Assembly (NCBI GenBank): GCA_023657465.1
Contig: JAGTJX010000003.1
Coordinates: 437,889 to 501,888 of the forward strand
Origin: Lysobacteraceae bacterium
GTDB taxonomy: Bacteria > Bdellovibrionota > UBA1018 > JAGTJX01
Direction of reading: 5' to 3'
Length of the DNA stretch: 64,000 bases
Positions within the stretch are counted from its first letter, which is position 1. Each line of letters opens with the position of its first letter. This document shows positions 27,730 through 37,088 of the stretch, piece after piece. Below the pieces are notes generated by a model that did not search any database, was not told the origin of the DNA, and saw only the letters and a program-made list of their open reading frames with translations. Position numbers and translations under genes: made by a program.

Positions 27730-30700
27730 ATGAAAAAACACCTTTGGGTTTTGATCCTACTGATCCTCCCCAAGGCAGTACCAGCGGATGACTTCCAAGT
27801 CTCTAAGCTATCCGATGAAAAACGTGAATCTTATGACCGATCCGTAGACCTAGTCGCTCTCGGATCTCAGAAGCACGCCATCCAAACCCTACAAGGACTC
27901 ATCAAGAAACACAAAGGTCGTACACAAGAAATTCTACTTGAGTTGAAGCTCGGTGAAGCCTATCAGCAAGCAGCTTACCTTGAATTCAGAATTCAAAAGG
28001 GGGTTCGTAAGGCCACAAGTGTGGTGAAATATCACCAAGACACCATTCGCACTCTCTCGGATGTCATTGCTCGAGCTCCGAACTTGCCAGAAATCGATCA
28101 AGCTTACGCTCTCCGTGGTAAGAGCTATGAAGAAATCGATGACAAACCTCATGCTAAGAAAGATTATCTCTATCTTGTGAAGAACTTTCCTGACCATCCT
28201 TCCACTTCACCTGCTTACATGTCCCTTGCTGATTTTGCCATTGTAGAAAACAATCACGATGAAGCTCTAACTTATCTTAAAGCACTTGAGAAACGAGACT
28301 ATGATCCTCTCTATCCCTTCGCTCTCTTTAAGATGGCTTGGTCGTATTACAATCTTAAGAACGTGCCCACATCACTCGCTTATTTAGAGAAGCATTCTGA
28401 GTACTATTTGAAAAAAATTGAGTCTTCAAAAGTACCCTCACCTTCTGACGAAGCGCTGAGGGAAAGTAGCTTAGCGGATATGGCTCTTTTCTTCTTCGAA
28501 GGCTACGAGTCCAAGGCTCCTGGTTACGGAACCGAGGACGCTTACAGGTACTTTAGTAAACGAAACGCAGGCAGTGTCTTCGGACGTATGAGTGTAAGAT
28601 TTGCCAAGCTCCTCCGAGCTCACAAGCATTCACAAGGATTAGAAGAGTGGAAGAATATCTATCTCGCGAAAGAGTACGATCGTCCAGAGACGCTTGAGAT
28701 CCTTACCATTCAATTCGACGATTATGTGAATCAGAATAGTTTTGAAAAAGTAGGTGCCACATCCAAGGACATGATTTCGCTTTACTTGAAAAACAAAAAA
28801 CTCATGCAAGGCGAAGTGCTCTCGAAGACTCAGAAAATCATTCTTGATACAGCTCAGAAGTATCAAAACCTGACGTTGAAAAATAAAAACGCGTCCGAGA
28901 GCGAAGAACTGAAGATACTCACCCATACTCTTGCTACACTCTATGACTCATTCACGAAGATGACTGAAGATAGTGATCCTAGAATCCCACGAGTGCATTA
29001 TAACTTGGCTGAAACCTTATTCGAGATCAAAAGCTTCGATGAATCGACTGTTCACTACCGCTGGATCGTAGACCGAGGTCAAGTGAAGGACTCGATTCCT
29101 ATTGATGATGCGAGTTTAAAGTCGATCTCGGCTCGTTATGAAAGTTTGAAATCTAAAGACCTCGTGAAACTTGAAATCAAAGCAAAGAAATATCAAGGCG
29201 ATAGTGAACCCAGTCAGTCGGGCGAATTCCGTGAATGGGTGAAGTGGATCGACTGGCATCTAGATAAGTACGGACACAAGGACGAAGGAGTCTCTCAGTT
29301 TTTGTATGAAGCGAATCGTAACCTCTACTTACTGAAAGCTTCAGATCCTGTGCTGACTCGTCTCAAAACATTTGCAATGAAGCACCCGACATCAAAGTAC
29401 GCGATCCCTCAGGCTACACTTACACTTGACACGGCAATTCTCTCTGAACAATGGGAGCGTGCGTGGCTCCTCACTCAAGACTTTGTTGACGTAGATGCCT
29501 GGAAGAAGACGGACTTCTATAAGCTCTTAATTCAAACCGGATCCAAAAGTATCTTCAAACTGACCGAAGCTGACTTCGAGAAGAACAAACATGTCGATGT
29601 ACTTGCACACTATAAACTCTACACCAAGAAGTTCTCTGACGATGGCCTTCTCCCTCAAATGATTCTCTTCGCTGCCAAGTCTGCACTCGCACTCAATGAT
29701 GAATCCTCAGGTACAGATCATTTATCGAACCTCATCGAGAAACAATCTAAGTCTAAGTTCGTTGCAGAGGCACTTCTTCTTCGCTCTAAGATCCGCCAAG
29801 AGAAGGAAGACTTCGTAGGGGCTGGGAAGGACTGGATCTCGTTCTTAAGCTTGGACGAAAAACTCAAATCTGGACTTAAATTCAAAACAGACGAAATCTT
29901 AAAACGTGCCTTCTTATTCGCCACACTTTCCAACACTCTTAAAGATCGATTCAAAGAAATTCAAACAGCTAAACTCTGTGAGCCTTCAGACCACCGTGAG
30001 CTTTGCGAACACTACGAAGCCTATCTCGCTGTGACCGAGCCTTCACTCTATCCCAAGCAGAAGTGTTCTGAGATGGCTAAGAACGAAGAAATCGAAGCCC
30101 CTACTCGCGGCCTCTGGGCTCTTGCAGCTCTCAAGTACTCCAAAGAAATGAATATCGATGAGATTCACTCATTCGTCAGGATCGTCGGCTCGAAGTTTGA
30201 GAAGAATGAAGCGGATGTACAGCTCTCACTATTCAAAGTTCTCAAGCAATACGTGATTCAATCTCTCGTTCGTGGTCGTGAATCACTCAACAAGGACTAC
30301 GCACTCAAAGAAGATGCAAACAAGATCATCAAATCAATCCAAAGACGCGTGAAAGCCATGCAACGTCACGAGGAGACCCAAGCATCACTCATGAAGCTTT
30401 CTTCATTCGGTCTTAGAGCCTATGTGTTTAATGATACTTCTATCATGTACGAAGACTTCACCAATGCACTTCGGAACTACCCTATGCCTGCAGACATGAA
30501 GCAGGAAGAAATAGACGAATTCCAGAAGGCATTCCAAGACATCCTCTTTCCATTCGAAGAGAAAGTTCAGGCGATTCGAATGAAAGCGTTTGAACTTGCA
30601 GCTCAGAAAGCAGTTGATGAGCCCACATTCATTGCCGTAGCTGAAGGCTACTTCAAGGACAACCCAAGCCAAGCTAAAACCTTGGGAAATGCTTTCACCA

Positions 30701-31176
30701 AGGGATTCAGAGTTCCGCTCACTCTCGACACTTTCCGTGACGAGACATTCTCTCCTCAATGGAAATCTGCTTATGAGAAGGGCCATACGAGACTCATGCT
30801 CTATCTTCTTCCGCGCGAGAAATCTCCTGTCGCAAAAGTTCTTACATTGGAATCAATTGGACTCACAAGCGAAGCACTCATTGAACTTGAAAAAATCAAA
30901 AATCAGAATGATCAGATGATCGTACTCACTCACCACTTCGCGACTCTCAATCAGCGTAGAGTGAAGAGCGCTTCACAAGTCATCGTTGATGAACTCACGA
31001 GCCAAGCCACTCCACCTAAGATCAATGAGCAGATCGCTTTCATTGTTTATTACACCGCAACTCACTGGGCTCCTTTTACACTCACAGAAAACATACGAGA
31101 TAAACTGGGCGCTAAAGCCCGAGGTGTCGATCACCGAGAAGCTCGAGATTGGATGCGCAATGGTCAGAAGAAATAA
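27730..31176 (+). CDS. Very large periplasmic TPR protein (Glt-machine scaffold candidate)
   Basis: An 1148-residue exported protein: signal peptide of about 20 residues (LILLILPKAVPA before DD) and then helical repeats. TPR-type patterns are readable, for example AYALRGKSYEEIDDKPHAKKDYLYLVKNFPDHP, LADFAIVENNHDEALTYLKAL and the repeats near 430-460 (ARIPRVHYNLAETLFEIKSF-like). Other parts are helical without clear repeats. Large periplasmic TPR proteins such as GltI/AgmK span or scaffold the Glt complex in Myxococcus; this protein is much shorter than GltI. It follows the TolR genes by seven bases and is likely in contact with the rotor. I cannot assign a one-to-one orthologue. Confidence 0.85.
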   Translation: MKKHLWVLILLILPKAVPADDFQVSKLSDEKRESYDRSVDLVALGSQKHAIQTLQGLIKKHKGRTQEILLELKLGEAYQQAAYLEFRIQKGVRKATSVVKYHQDTIRTLSDVIARAPNLPEIDQAYALRGKSYEEIDDKPHAKKDYLYLVKNFPDHPSTSPAYMSLADFAIVENNHDEALTYLKALEKRDYDPLYPFALFKMAWSYYNLKNVPTSLAYLEKHSEYYLKKIESSKVPSPSDEALRESSLADMALFFFEGYESKAPGYGTEDAYRYFSKRNAGSVFGRMSVRFAKLLRAHKHSQGLEEWKNIYLAKEYDRPETLEILTIQFDDYVNQNSFEKVGATSKDMISLYLKNKKLMQGEVLSKTQKIILDTAQKYQNLTLKNKNASESEELKILTHTLATLYDSFTKMTEDSDPRIPRVHYNLAETLFEIKSFDESTVHYRWIVDRGQVKDSIPIDDASLKSISARYESLKSKDLVKLEIKAKKYQGDSEPSQSGEFREWVKWIDWHLDKYGHKDEGVSQFLYEANRNLYLLKASDPVLTRLKTFAMKHPTSKYAIPQATLTLDTAILSEQWERAWLLTQDFVDVDAWKKTDFYKLLIQTGSKSIFKLTEADFEKNKHVDVLAHYKLYTKKFSDDGLLPQMILFAAKSALALNDESSGTDHLSNLIEKQSKSKFVAEALLLRSKIRQEKEDFVGAGKDWISFLSLDEKLKSGLKFKTDEILKRAFLFATLSNTLKDRFKEIQTAKLCEPSDHRELCEHYEAYLAVTEPSLYPKQKCSEMAKNEEIEAPTRGLWALAALKYSKEMNIDEIHSFVRIVGSKFEKNEADVQLSLFKVLKQYVIQSLVRGRESLNKDYALKEDANKIIKSIQRRVKAMQRHEETQASLMKLSSFGLRAYVFNDTSIMYEDFTNALRNYPMPADMKQEEIDEFQKAFQDILFPFEEKVQAIRMKAFELAAQKAVDEPTFIAVAEGYFKDNPSQAKTLGNAFTKGFRVPLTLDTFRDETFSPQWKSAYEKGHTRLMLYLLPREKSPVAKVLTLESIGLTSEALIELEKIKNQNDQMIVLTHHFATLNQRRVKSASQVIVDELTSQATPPKINEQIAFIVYYTATHWAPFTLTENIRDKLGAKARGVDHREARDWMRNGQKK

Positions 31177-31279
31177 CCTTGTCACTTCAGACACTCCTTT
31201 AAATTCGAATACCAACAATTATTTGCATTTATTCACATTGTTTAGTATTATTAACATTAAAGGCAAAAGGTTGAATTTT

Positions 31280-31540
31280 ATGGATAAAAACAGTGCTCAA
31301 TTGACTGCTCTCATCGTGTTTATGAGCTTATTCGTGATGTTTGAGGCCTACGCTGGTTCCAAGCGCGAGAAAGTCATCGCGTTTGATGATGACCTAGTCG
31401 AAGGCATGAACAAGCGACCGCTCGATTCCCTTCAGCAACTAGGTTCAGCAAACAAAAACAGAAGATCACATTTGTACCGTAAACGAGGCAGTTACCCCAC
31501 CGAAACCAGAATCACTCTCCAAGAAATGAGTTGGATGTAA
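31280..31540 (+). CDS. Small membrane protein in the Glt-like operon
   Basis: An 86-residue protein with one membrane segment or uncleaved signal (about residues 8-25, LTALIVFMSLFVMFEAYA) and a basic, Arg-rich tail. A-Y-A-G could also be a signal peptidase site. It starts 103 bases after the TPR gene and its stop overlaps the next start (TAATG). The AT-rich gap could carry an internal promoter, but no pair of boxes is convincing. No family recognised. Position and coupling suggest a component or assembly factor of the adjacent AgmX-like protein. Confidence 0.7.
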   Translation: MDKNSAQLTALIVFMSLFVMFEAYAGSKREKVIAFDDDLVEGMNKRPLDSLQQLGSANKNRRSHLYRKRGSYPTETRITLQEMSWM

Positions 31541-32694
31541 TGAGTAGTTTAAGAAAAGTAATCATCGAATGGAAACGTGGAGACACAAAACAGTTTCGTC
31601 ACTGGGACGGACATGCTCCTATTTTTATTTCTCACCCTGTGAGATTCATTCTGGAGTCTACCGACAACGGCGCTCGTATTCGTGATTTGAAATCTAATAC
31701 CTTTCATGAAAAAACTTGGGCTAACTTAAAATCAAATTCAAACCTCATGAGCGATGGTGGATTCAGCATTGATTTGAAACCGATCTATAACGAAGTCAGG
31801 TTCACTGCCGCAGAATTAAAACCTCTGACGGTTCTCGATGGCTCGAATACAGCAGCCGAACTTGCTGAAGCATTTAAGAAATCTCTGATCGCTGCCATGG
31901 CACTCCTTGCACTCATCGCAGGAGTCAGTGTGATCTGGGGCAATAAAGAAGAAGTGAAAGAAGAAGAATTGATCCCAGTCAAAGTTGCACAACTTGTATT
32001 AAAAGCCGCACCAAAGTCTGACACCACGAGAGCTGCTCCTGCAGGAGAATCTGCTCCCGCGGGGAGCGAACGCAAAGACCCAAGTGTCGTGACTGCAATG
32101 AGATCCAAAGCACTTCAGTCTTCTGTTCAAGGCTTACTCAAAGGTGGAATGTCTAAGTTACTCGCAGACTCAAGAGCAATGATGAGCACGGGAGCCAACT
32201 CCATTAATGCAGCAGCAGTTGCAGCTTCTGGCTCAGCTATCAGCGTCGACGCTGACAAAACTCGCGGAGCCGTCCAAGTGGGTGCACTAGAAGGTAATGG
32301 TAACGGCACCAACTATTCTAAAGGTGGAAAAGTCGGAGTCAAAGGCCAGGGCGAAGCATTCGTTTCTCTTGATATCGGCAACTCAAGCGTTGAAGAAGGT
32401 TTGACGAAAGACGAAGTAGGAAAAGTCATTCACGCTCACATGAGCGAAGTTCGCTATTGTTATGAGACTGCAATGATTCGTAATCCAAGCGTCGAAGGCA
32501 AGCTCATGATTGACTTCGTGATCGGTGGTAACGGCAGAGTGAAAACTGCTTCACCGAAGGAATCCTCACTCAAGGATCCTCAGCTCGACGATTGTATCGT
32601 GCGTAGACTCTCGAAATGGGAATTCCCTCATCCAAAAGGCGGAATCGACGTAGCTGTTAGCTATCCGTTCATCTTTAAAAGCTTAGGAAGGTAA
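31540..32694 (+). CDS. AgmX/PglI-family trans-envelope protein with TonB-like C-terminus
   Basis: Started at the ATG on the upstream stop (384 residues). Residues 1-100 form a cytosolic beta-rich region that may be a divergent FHA domain (weak). One membrane helix lies at about 116-134 (SLIAAMALLALIAGVSVIWG), followed by an Ala/Ser/Lys-rich periplasmic linker to about residue 280. The final 100 residues are the AgmX/PglI C-terminal domain: HAHMSEVRYCYETAMIRNPSVEGK, IGGNGRVKTAS, CIVRRLSKWEFPHP. This TonB-like domain is diagnostic of GltG/GltJ gliding proteins, which reach from cytoplasm to outer membrane. It is placed between the motor genes and the outer-membrane barrel, consistent with linking them. 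Confidence 0.93.
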   Translation: MSSLRKVIIEWKRGDTKQFRHWDGHAPIFISHPVRFILESTDNGARIRDLKSNTFHEKTWANLKSNSNLMSDGGFSIDLKPIYNEVRFTAAELKPLTVLDGSNTAAELAEAFKKSLIAAMALLALIAGVSVIWGNKEEVKEEELIPVKVAQLVLKAAPKSDTTRAAPAGESAPAGSERKDPSVVTAMRSKALQSSVQGLLKGGMSKLLADSRAMMSTGANSINAAAVAASGSAISVDADKTRGAVQVGALEGNGNGTNYSKGGKVGVKGQGEAFVSLDIGNSSVEEGLTKDEVGKVIHAHMSEVRYCYETAMIRNPSVEGKLMIDFVIGGNGRVKTASPKESSLKDPQLDDCIVRRLSKWEFPHPKGGIDVAVSYPFIFKSLGR

Positions 32695-32697
32695 CTA

Positions 32698-33444
32698 ATG
32701 AACATGATCTGGCTACTCCTCATCACCAGCCTCGCACATGCAGATGATCCACAGGCAGTGGACGTGGAATCTATTAAGCAGCGTTACTGGGCACAAGGTG
32801 AGCAGGCTGAATTGGGCGTTGTTCAAAACCGTACTTATTCAAAGGCTCGTAAACTCACACTCGGGCTCACTTATGGAACCACGAGCAGCGACCCTTTTCT
32901 TGCCATCACTCAGCTTGGCGGCTCGTTCACCTATCATCTGTCTGAATACATCGGTGTAGGAGTTGTCGGAATGGGATTTTTCACCGGTAAGTCTGGTGCA
33001 CTCACAGAATTCGAAAGATGGTCATTCGCTACTGCAAACACTGTAGCTCCGTTTAACTACATCGGTGGCGAAGTCTCAGCAAGTTTGCTTTACGGTAAGC
33101 TCAGCGTGCTTGGCAAATCGATCATCTATTACGACATGTACATCCTAGGTGGTGCTGGACGCGTGAACAAAGAGGGAGGCATTAGCTTTGCCTACCATGC
33201 AGGTATCGGTCAGAGGTTCTTCCTATCGAAACACTGGTCACTCAAGATCGATTACAAACTCTTAAGTTACAACGAAAACATCATTGAAAAAATCAATCCA
33301 GCCACGCAAGGATCTATTGCAGGTAACAGACAAAACTTTTCTCACACCATTAACTTGGGTGTAGACTTCTTATTCGATGTAAATGAAATTTTTAGTAAGA
33401 AACCCAAAATCAATCCTGAAGGAGGAGAAGTAGGGAAACCATGA
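32698..33444 (+). CDS. Outer-membrane beta-barrel protein (Glt-type OMBB)
   Basis: A 248-residue protein with a short signal peptide (ending A-H-A before DDPQAV). It matches the outer membrane beta-barrel domain described for myxobacteria and relatives: KQRYWAQGEQAELGVVQNRTYSKARKLTLG at the start is characteristic, followed by alternating hydrophobic strands rich in Gly and aromatics. In Myxococcus the homologous GltA, GltB and GltH barrels form the outer-membrane end of the gliding complex. It starts three bases after the AgmX-like gene, with AGGAAGGT before it. The barrel is small, probably eight or so strands. Confidence 0.9.
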   Translation: MNMIWLLLITSLAHADDPQAVDVESIKQRYWAQGEQAELGVVQNRTYSKARKLTLGLTYGTTSSDPFLAITQLGGSFTYHLSEYIGVGVVGMGFFTGKSGALTEFERWSFATANTVAPFNYIGGEVSASLLYGKLSVLGKSIIYYDMYILGGAGRVNKEGGISFAYHAGIGQRFFLSKHWSLKIDYKLLSYNENIIEKINPATQGSIAGNRQNFSHTINLGVDFLFDVNEIFSKKPKINPEGGEVGKP

Positions 33445-35222
33445 TGTCTCTTCTTCTTCTTTTTGCACTCCCTGGCAAGATTTACGCTGCAGAGGAATTC
33501 TACTCACATGCAGAGAGCCCTTGTACACTCTCTGAGAGCTGGAAGTTTGGAGAAGCGCTCGAACCGGAATTCGTACAATCCTTCGAAGTCGGCCTCAAAA
33601 ACAAACTCTCACCCGTTCAAAGTTTCTCTGAAGCTATTGCTTACAGAAAAATGGGTGGTAGCGACGAAGCAAGATCATTTGCAGAATACTGGATTTCTAA
33701 GTCACTCCACAGAGCAGGACTCACTCACATTGCTCAATTCGGATGGACTGTGATTGCAGCCAGAGAAGTCAATCCTCGCACTGAAGGCATTCAAAGAGCC
33801 TCTCTCGAATGCTTACTCGTGGTGAGAGACAAGAATCCTACAATCGAAATCCCACAACAAATATTCGATCGTCTGAAAGATTACCCCCCCTCGCCTACTC
33901 GCTCGCGTACAGCAGGTGTATGGGCAAGACAAATCATCGCTTCCCCATCAAGCAATCAAAACCTTGAAGAAGTGATGAAGCTCATCACACCGAATAGCGA
34001 GGAATTCCAACTCGTGTCTGGAATGTCTGAACTTGCAAAGAAGTCCTATTCACAAGCCACGATCAAACTCAAAGCGTTCCTAGCCAACAAGAAGCTTCCT
34101 GAGCACCTCGATCGATTCAAAGAATCTGCAAGCATCCTTCTCTCACGCGCATATTACACAACAGGTAAGTATCAAGACGCCGTTCACGAACTTAAGAAAA
34201 TCAGCCGTAGCTCCAATGAACTCGCTCAATCACTGACTGAACTTGCCTGGGCACACCTGAAAGCCGAAAATTACACTGATGCTGTAGGCACTGGAATCTC
34301 ACTTCAATCTGCAGGCATGAAGCGCACCTTCTCTCCTGAAGGCCTCATGGTCATGTCCATGGCATTAAACGAGCTCTGTCAGTATCCAGATGCAATCAAG
34401 GCAATCTCTCTTTATAAGAAGCAATACGAGAAAGCGTTTAAGTGGCTAGAGAAAAACCATAACGAGAACTTGAACTGGTATCAATTAGCTCTCGAATTCT
34501 TACAGAAGAAATCAGAGATTCCGCCTAACGTGGTCACTGAGTGGATTCGTGGACCTGGATTCATTACCAGACAAGAAGAAATCAATCTCCTCATTAAGGA
34601 AAAGGAATTCGCAGCCAAACTTCAGAAATCTGGCGCTGCTGAGCTCAACGACATGGGGACTCAAATTCTCATTCACATTCAAAAAATCAGACCCAAAGTC
34701 ATCTCTACTCTAGAAACACTGAAAGCAGACGAAACTCTGCCTGAAGGACTGAGACGTGAACTGAATTCTCTCCGTGAAGAGATCAATCACTACGAGAGAT
34801 TACGAAAAGGCGCAGGTCCTTGGAAGAAAATCTTAGCCAATCACATGAAGCGTGCACCTCGGATTCAAGAGAAACTCGTGCGCGAGATCAACGACCAAAT
34901 GGCAGATAAGACTAAGCGCATGTTCACTATCTTAGATGAGATCACTGATAACCTTCAGCTCATTGAAGTGGAAATCTATAGTGGTGCGTCTCAAGACATC
35001 GTCTGGCAGAACGCTCATCCGGATTACAAAGGAAAAGCTAAACAAATCGATGATCAAAACCAGAGTAAGAAAACTTCTACCGATTGGAACTGGGGCAAAG
35101 TCGAGGGCGGCTTAAGCGGTCAGGGTGAAGTTTGGGAAGATGAAGTGGGTTCATTCAAAGCTGACGTCGTGAACAATTGCGCAAGCAAAGAAAAGTACAT
35201 GCAGATCAGGGCACAAAACTAG
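33441..35222 (+). CDS. Secreted TPR-repeat protein of the Glt-like operon
   Basis: A 593-residue exported helical-repeat protein. The signal peptide is short (to about residue 17, G-K-I-Y-A before AEEF). TPR-like units are visible at about 195-290: LLSRAYYTTGKYQDAVHELKKI and LTELAWAHLKAENYTDAVGTG. A coiled-coil stretch (about 400-470, LETLKADETLPEGLRRELNSLREEI) and a Gly/Trp-rich C-terminus follow. It overlaps the barrel gene by four bases (ATGATG), so it is co-translated with it. A GltE/GltC-like periplasmic role is the best guess; sequence alone cannot decide. Confidence 0.84.
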   Translation: MMSLLLLFALPGKIYAAEEFYSHAESPCTLSESWKFGEALEPEFVQSFEVGLKNKLSPVQSFSEAIAYRKMGGSDEARSFAEYWISKSLHRAGLTHIAQFGWTVIAAREVNPRTEGIQRASLECLLVVRDKNPTIEIPQQIFDRLKDYPPSPTRSRTAGVWARQIIASPSSNQNLEEVMKLITPNSEEFQLVSGMSELAKKSYSQATIKLKAFLANKKLPEHLDRFKESASILLSRAYYTTGKYQDAVHELKKISRSSNELAQSLTELAWAHLKAENYTDAVGTGISLQSAGMKRTFSPEGLMVMSMALNELCQYPDAIKAISLYKKQYEKAFKWLEKNHNENLNWYQLALEFLQKKSEIPPNVVTEWIRGPGFITRQEEINLLIKEKEFAAKLQKSGAAELNDMGTQILIHIQKIRPKVISTLETLKADETLPEGLRRELNSLREEINHYERLRKGAGPWKKILANHMKRAPRIQEKLVREINDQMADKTKRMFTILDEITDNLQLIEVEIYSGASQDIVWQNAHPDYKGKAKQIDDQNQSKKTSTDWNWGKVEGGLSGQGEVWEDEVGSFKADVVNNCASKEKYMQIRAQN

Positions 35223-35233
35223 GAGAACGATTT

Positions 35234-35827
35234 ATGGCAAAGAATATTTACTTAGCTAAGAATGGAAAAATCACAGGCCCGATCACCATGGGTGACTACG
35301 ACAATTTGAAACTCAGTGGTCAGATCGAGCAGTTCTTCTGGATCTGGCACGATGAGATGAAGCAGTGGATTCCGCTCGATCCTCCGCCTGCACCGATCCA
35401 TTCGTTTGGAGATGGCGCAAAACACGAGCCTCTGACAGCGAAAAAATCAGATCGCTCTGAACACAAAGAAGAACCTGCACATCCTGCGATTGCCGCCGCT
35501 CAAGCTGCAGCAGCGCAAGTCATCCCGATCAAGACTCAAGTGAAGTTCGGATCGATGAAGGGAATCGAAGTCCTTTGCCATGACTTCAGAAACATCGTAC
35601 AAGGTTCAATCAATGAACCCACTCAGTTGGGGTTCACTCTTCTCACTGAGAAGGACTCTCATCCACCTAAACTCGGTGGCCAAGGGAAGGTGATTCTAAA
35701 TCTACTGAACAAGGATAACGGCGAGATGATCACCGTTCCTGCTGAGATCACAGGCGTACAACGCACGGGCGAAGCATGGAGCTACCAAATGCGCTGGGGC
35801 GAACTACCCGCGCATTTTTTTAAGTAA
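35234..35827 (+). CDS. GYF-like and possible PilZ-like cytosolic protein
   Basis: Started at the ATG after AGGAGAACG (197 residues). The N-terminal 60 residues resemble a GYF_2-type domain: NIYLAKNGKITGPITMGDYDNLKLSGQI followed by FFWIWHDEMKQWIPL; such domains bind Pro-rich peptides. An Ala-rich linker follows. The C-terminal 100 residues (VKFGSMKGIEVL to the end) have the strand pattern of a PilZ-like barrel, but the RxxxR and [D/N]xSxxG c-di-GMP motifs are not visible, so nucleotide binding is not supported. In Myxococcus a GYF domain belongs to GltJ; here it seems to be a separate protein, last in the operon, converging with the MFS gene (8-base overlap). Confidence 0.75.
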   Translation: MAKNIYLAKNGKITGPITMGDYDNLKLSGQIEQFFWIWHDEMKQWIPLDPPPAPIHSFGDGAKHEPLTAKKSDRSEHKEEPAHPAIAAAQAAAAQVIPIKTQVKFGSMKGIEVLCHDFRNIVQGSINEPTQLGFTLLTEKDSHPPKLGGQGKVILNLLNKDNGEMITVPAEITGVQRTGEAWSYQMRWGELPAHFFK

Positions 35828-37034
35828 CTTTTCGCTGAGAACGAACTAATCTAAACGCCACATAAGTCCAGATCACGAAGCACACAAGCGCCACACTGCC
35901 GTACCAATTCGAGAGGGTGAATCCTAAATATCCCAGCACTGCAAATCCTACAGAGCCCACACCCTTGGCAGTCCTGTAACCAATCACATCGATCCAGCCC
36001 TTCGTGCGATAACGGACATCAAAAGGAAGAGCGATGAAGAGAATCTCCTTCGATGAGCGATAGAGCGAGTAATCCAGTGACTTAAACAATCCAAAGAGTA
36101 AACTCACAGAGAGCAAAGTTCCCGTTTGCCAGGCAATCACAGCAAAACCTATTTGGACAAGTGGCACAAGAAGCTGCACCACCGGTGGAGAAATCCTTCT
36201 CAACAAAAACGGTGCCAACGCCATTTGAAAAAGCATCGAGCCGATATTCATGATGGCGTAGAAGTTTCCAGAATAAGCCGTCTGAGTGTCGGTATTAGGA
36301 AAAGAAGAATGAAGTTTTTCTTGAAAGTGCAATCCTGTTGTCGTGGATACGAGCTGAGCGATGAACGAGATCAGAAACAAATACCTGAGCACTTGATACT
36401 GCTCAAAATATTGAAACCCAGTCGTGTGACTTACATTTTCTTTTTTAAGCTCAGTCACGACAATGCGAGTCTCATTCTTCCTGTAACAGAGATTCATGAA
36501 CCAAATCGTAGGCAAGAATGTGAGAGCACCGAGATTGAGCATTGCAAGCGTCCCCCACTTGACCGCAAGCGCGCCGACCATGAAACCCGCACCGATTGAA
36601 CCAATCGAAGTGAGAGCTGTGAACCACGCGTTCACACTCTTCGCTTCTTCTTCATTAATAATGGAATCCAGCAGCGACCACATTTGCTCGAGTACGATGA
36701 CAATGTATGTCTCGCGAAAAAGGAAAAGGAGGCCCGTGGCCCAACCCCAGCCCACATGAATCATTTCTTCCAAGAGAAAGGTACCCACACCACTTGCTAA
36801 CGCAGTGAGTGAGAACGTACGTCTTGGACCAAACCGAGTGAGAATTCGACCGTAAAGATATAATAAACTAAAACTAAATACAGGCAACATCACCATGAGG
36901 TACGGAGTTGCAGAAGGTGAATAGGCTGCTTGAAAAAGGCTTACTGACGGACTGCGTATAAACTCATAGCCCGCTACTAAAAAAAAACATGAAATAAACA
37001 GTGGCCAGAGCCTAGAAAATAGCACCGAATCCAC
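35820..37034 (-). CDS. MFS-like / NTT-like permease
   Basis: A 404-residue integral membrane protein with about 11-12 hydrophobic helices. The motif LYGRILTRFGPRRTF after helix 2 fits the MFS D-R-x-G-R-R loop. The middle stretch LEQMWSLLDSIINEEEAKSVNAWFTALTSIGSIGAGFMVG is reminiscent of the ATP/ADP-translocase (NTT) group, which is found in parasites and predators such as Bdellovibrio, but I cannot separate this from a generic MFS assignment. The gene is divergent from the PhoD-like gene with a 54-base gap and converges with the operon to its left. Confidence 0.85.
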   Translation of the reverse strand: MDSVLFSRLWPLFISCFFLVAGYEFIRSPSVSLFQAAYSPSATPYLMVMLPVFSFSLLYLYGRILTRFGPRRTFSLTALASGVGTFLLEEMIHVGWGWATGLLFLFRETYIVIVLEQMWSLLDSIINEEEAKSVNAWFTALTSIGSIGAGFMVGALAVKWGTLAMLNLGALTFLPTIWFMNLCYRKNETRIVVTELKKENVSHTTGFQYFEQYQVLRYLFLISFIAQLVSTTTGLHFQEKLHSSFPNTDTQTAYSGNFYAIMNIGSMLFQMALAPFLLRRISPPVVQLLVPLVQIGFAVIAWQTGTLLSVSLLFGLFKSLDYSLYRSSKEILFIALPFDVRYRTKGWIDVIGYRTAKGVGSVGFAVLGYLGFTLSNWYGSVALVCFVIWTYVAFRLVRSQRKVT

Positions 37035-37088
37035 CCATTTTTTAGTTGTGATACTGAAACCTCACGTGCAATCTATGAGAGCAGACCA

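Noticed and set aside
36126-36599. A 157-codon plus-strand frame opposite the MFS-like gene
   Set aside because: It is rich in Arg/His with no domain, and the opposite strand encodes a clear polytopic membrane protein.
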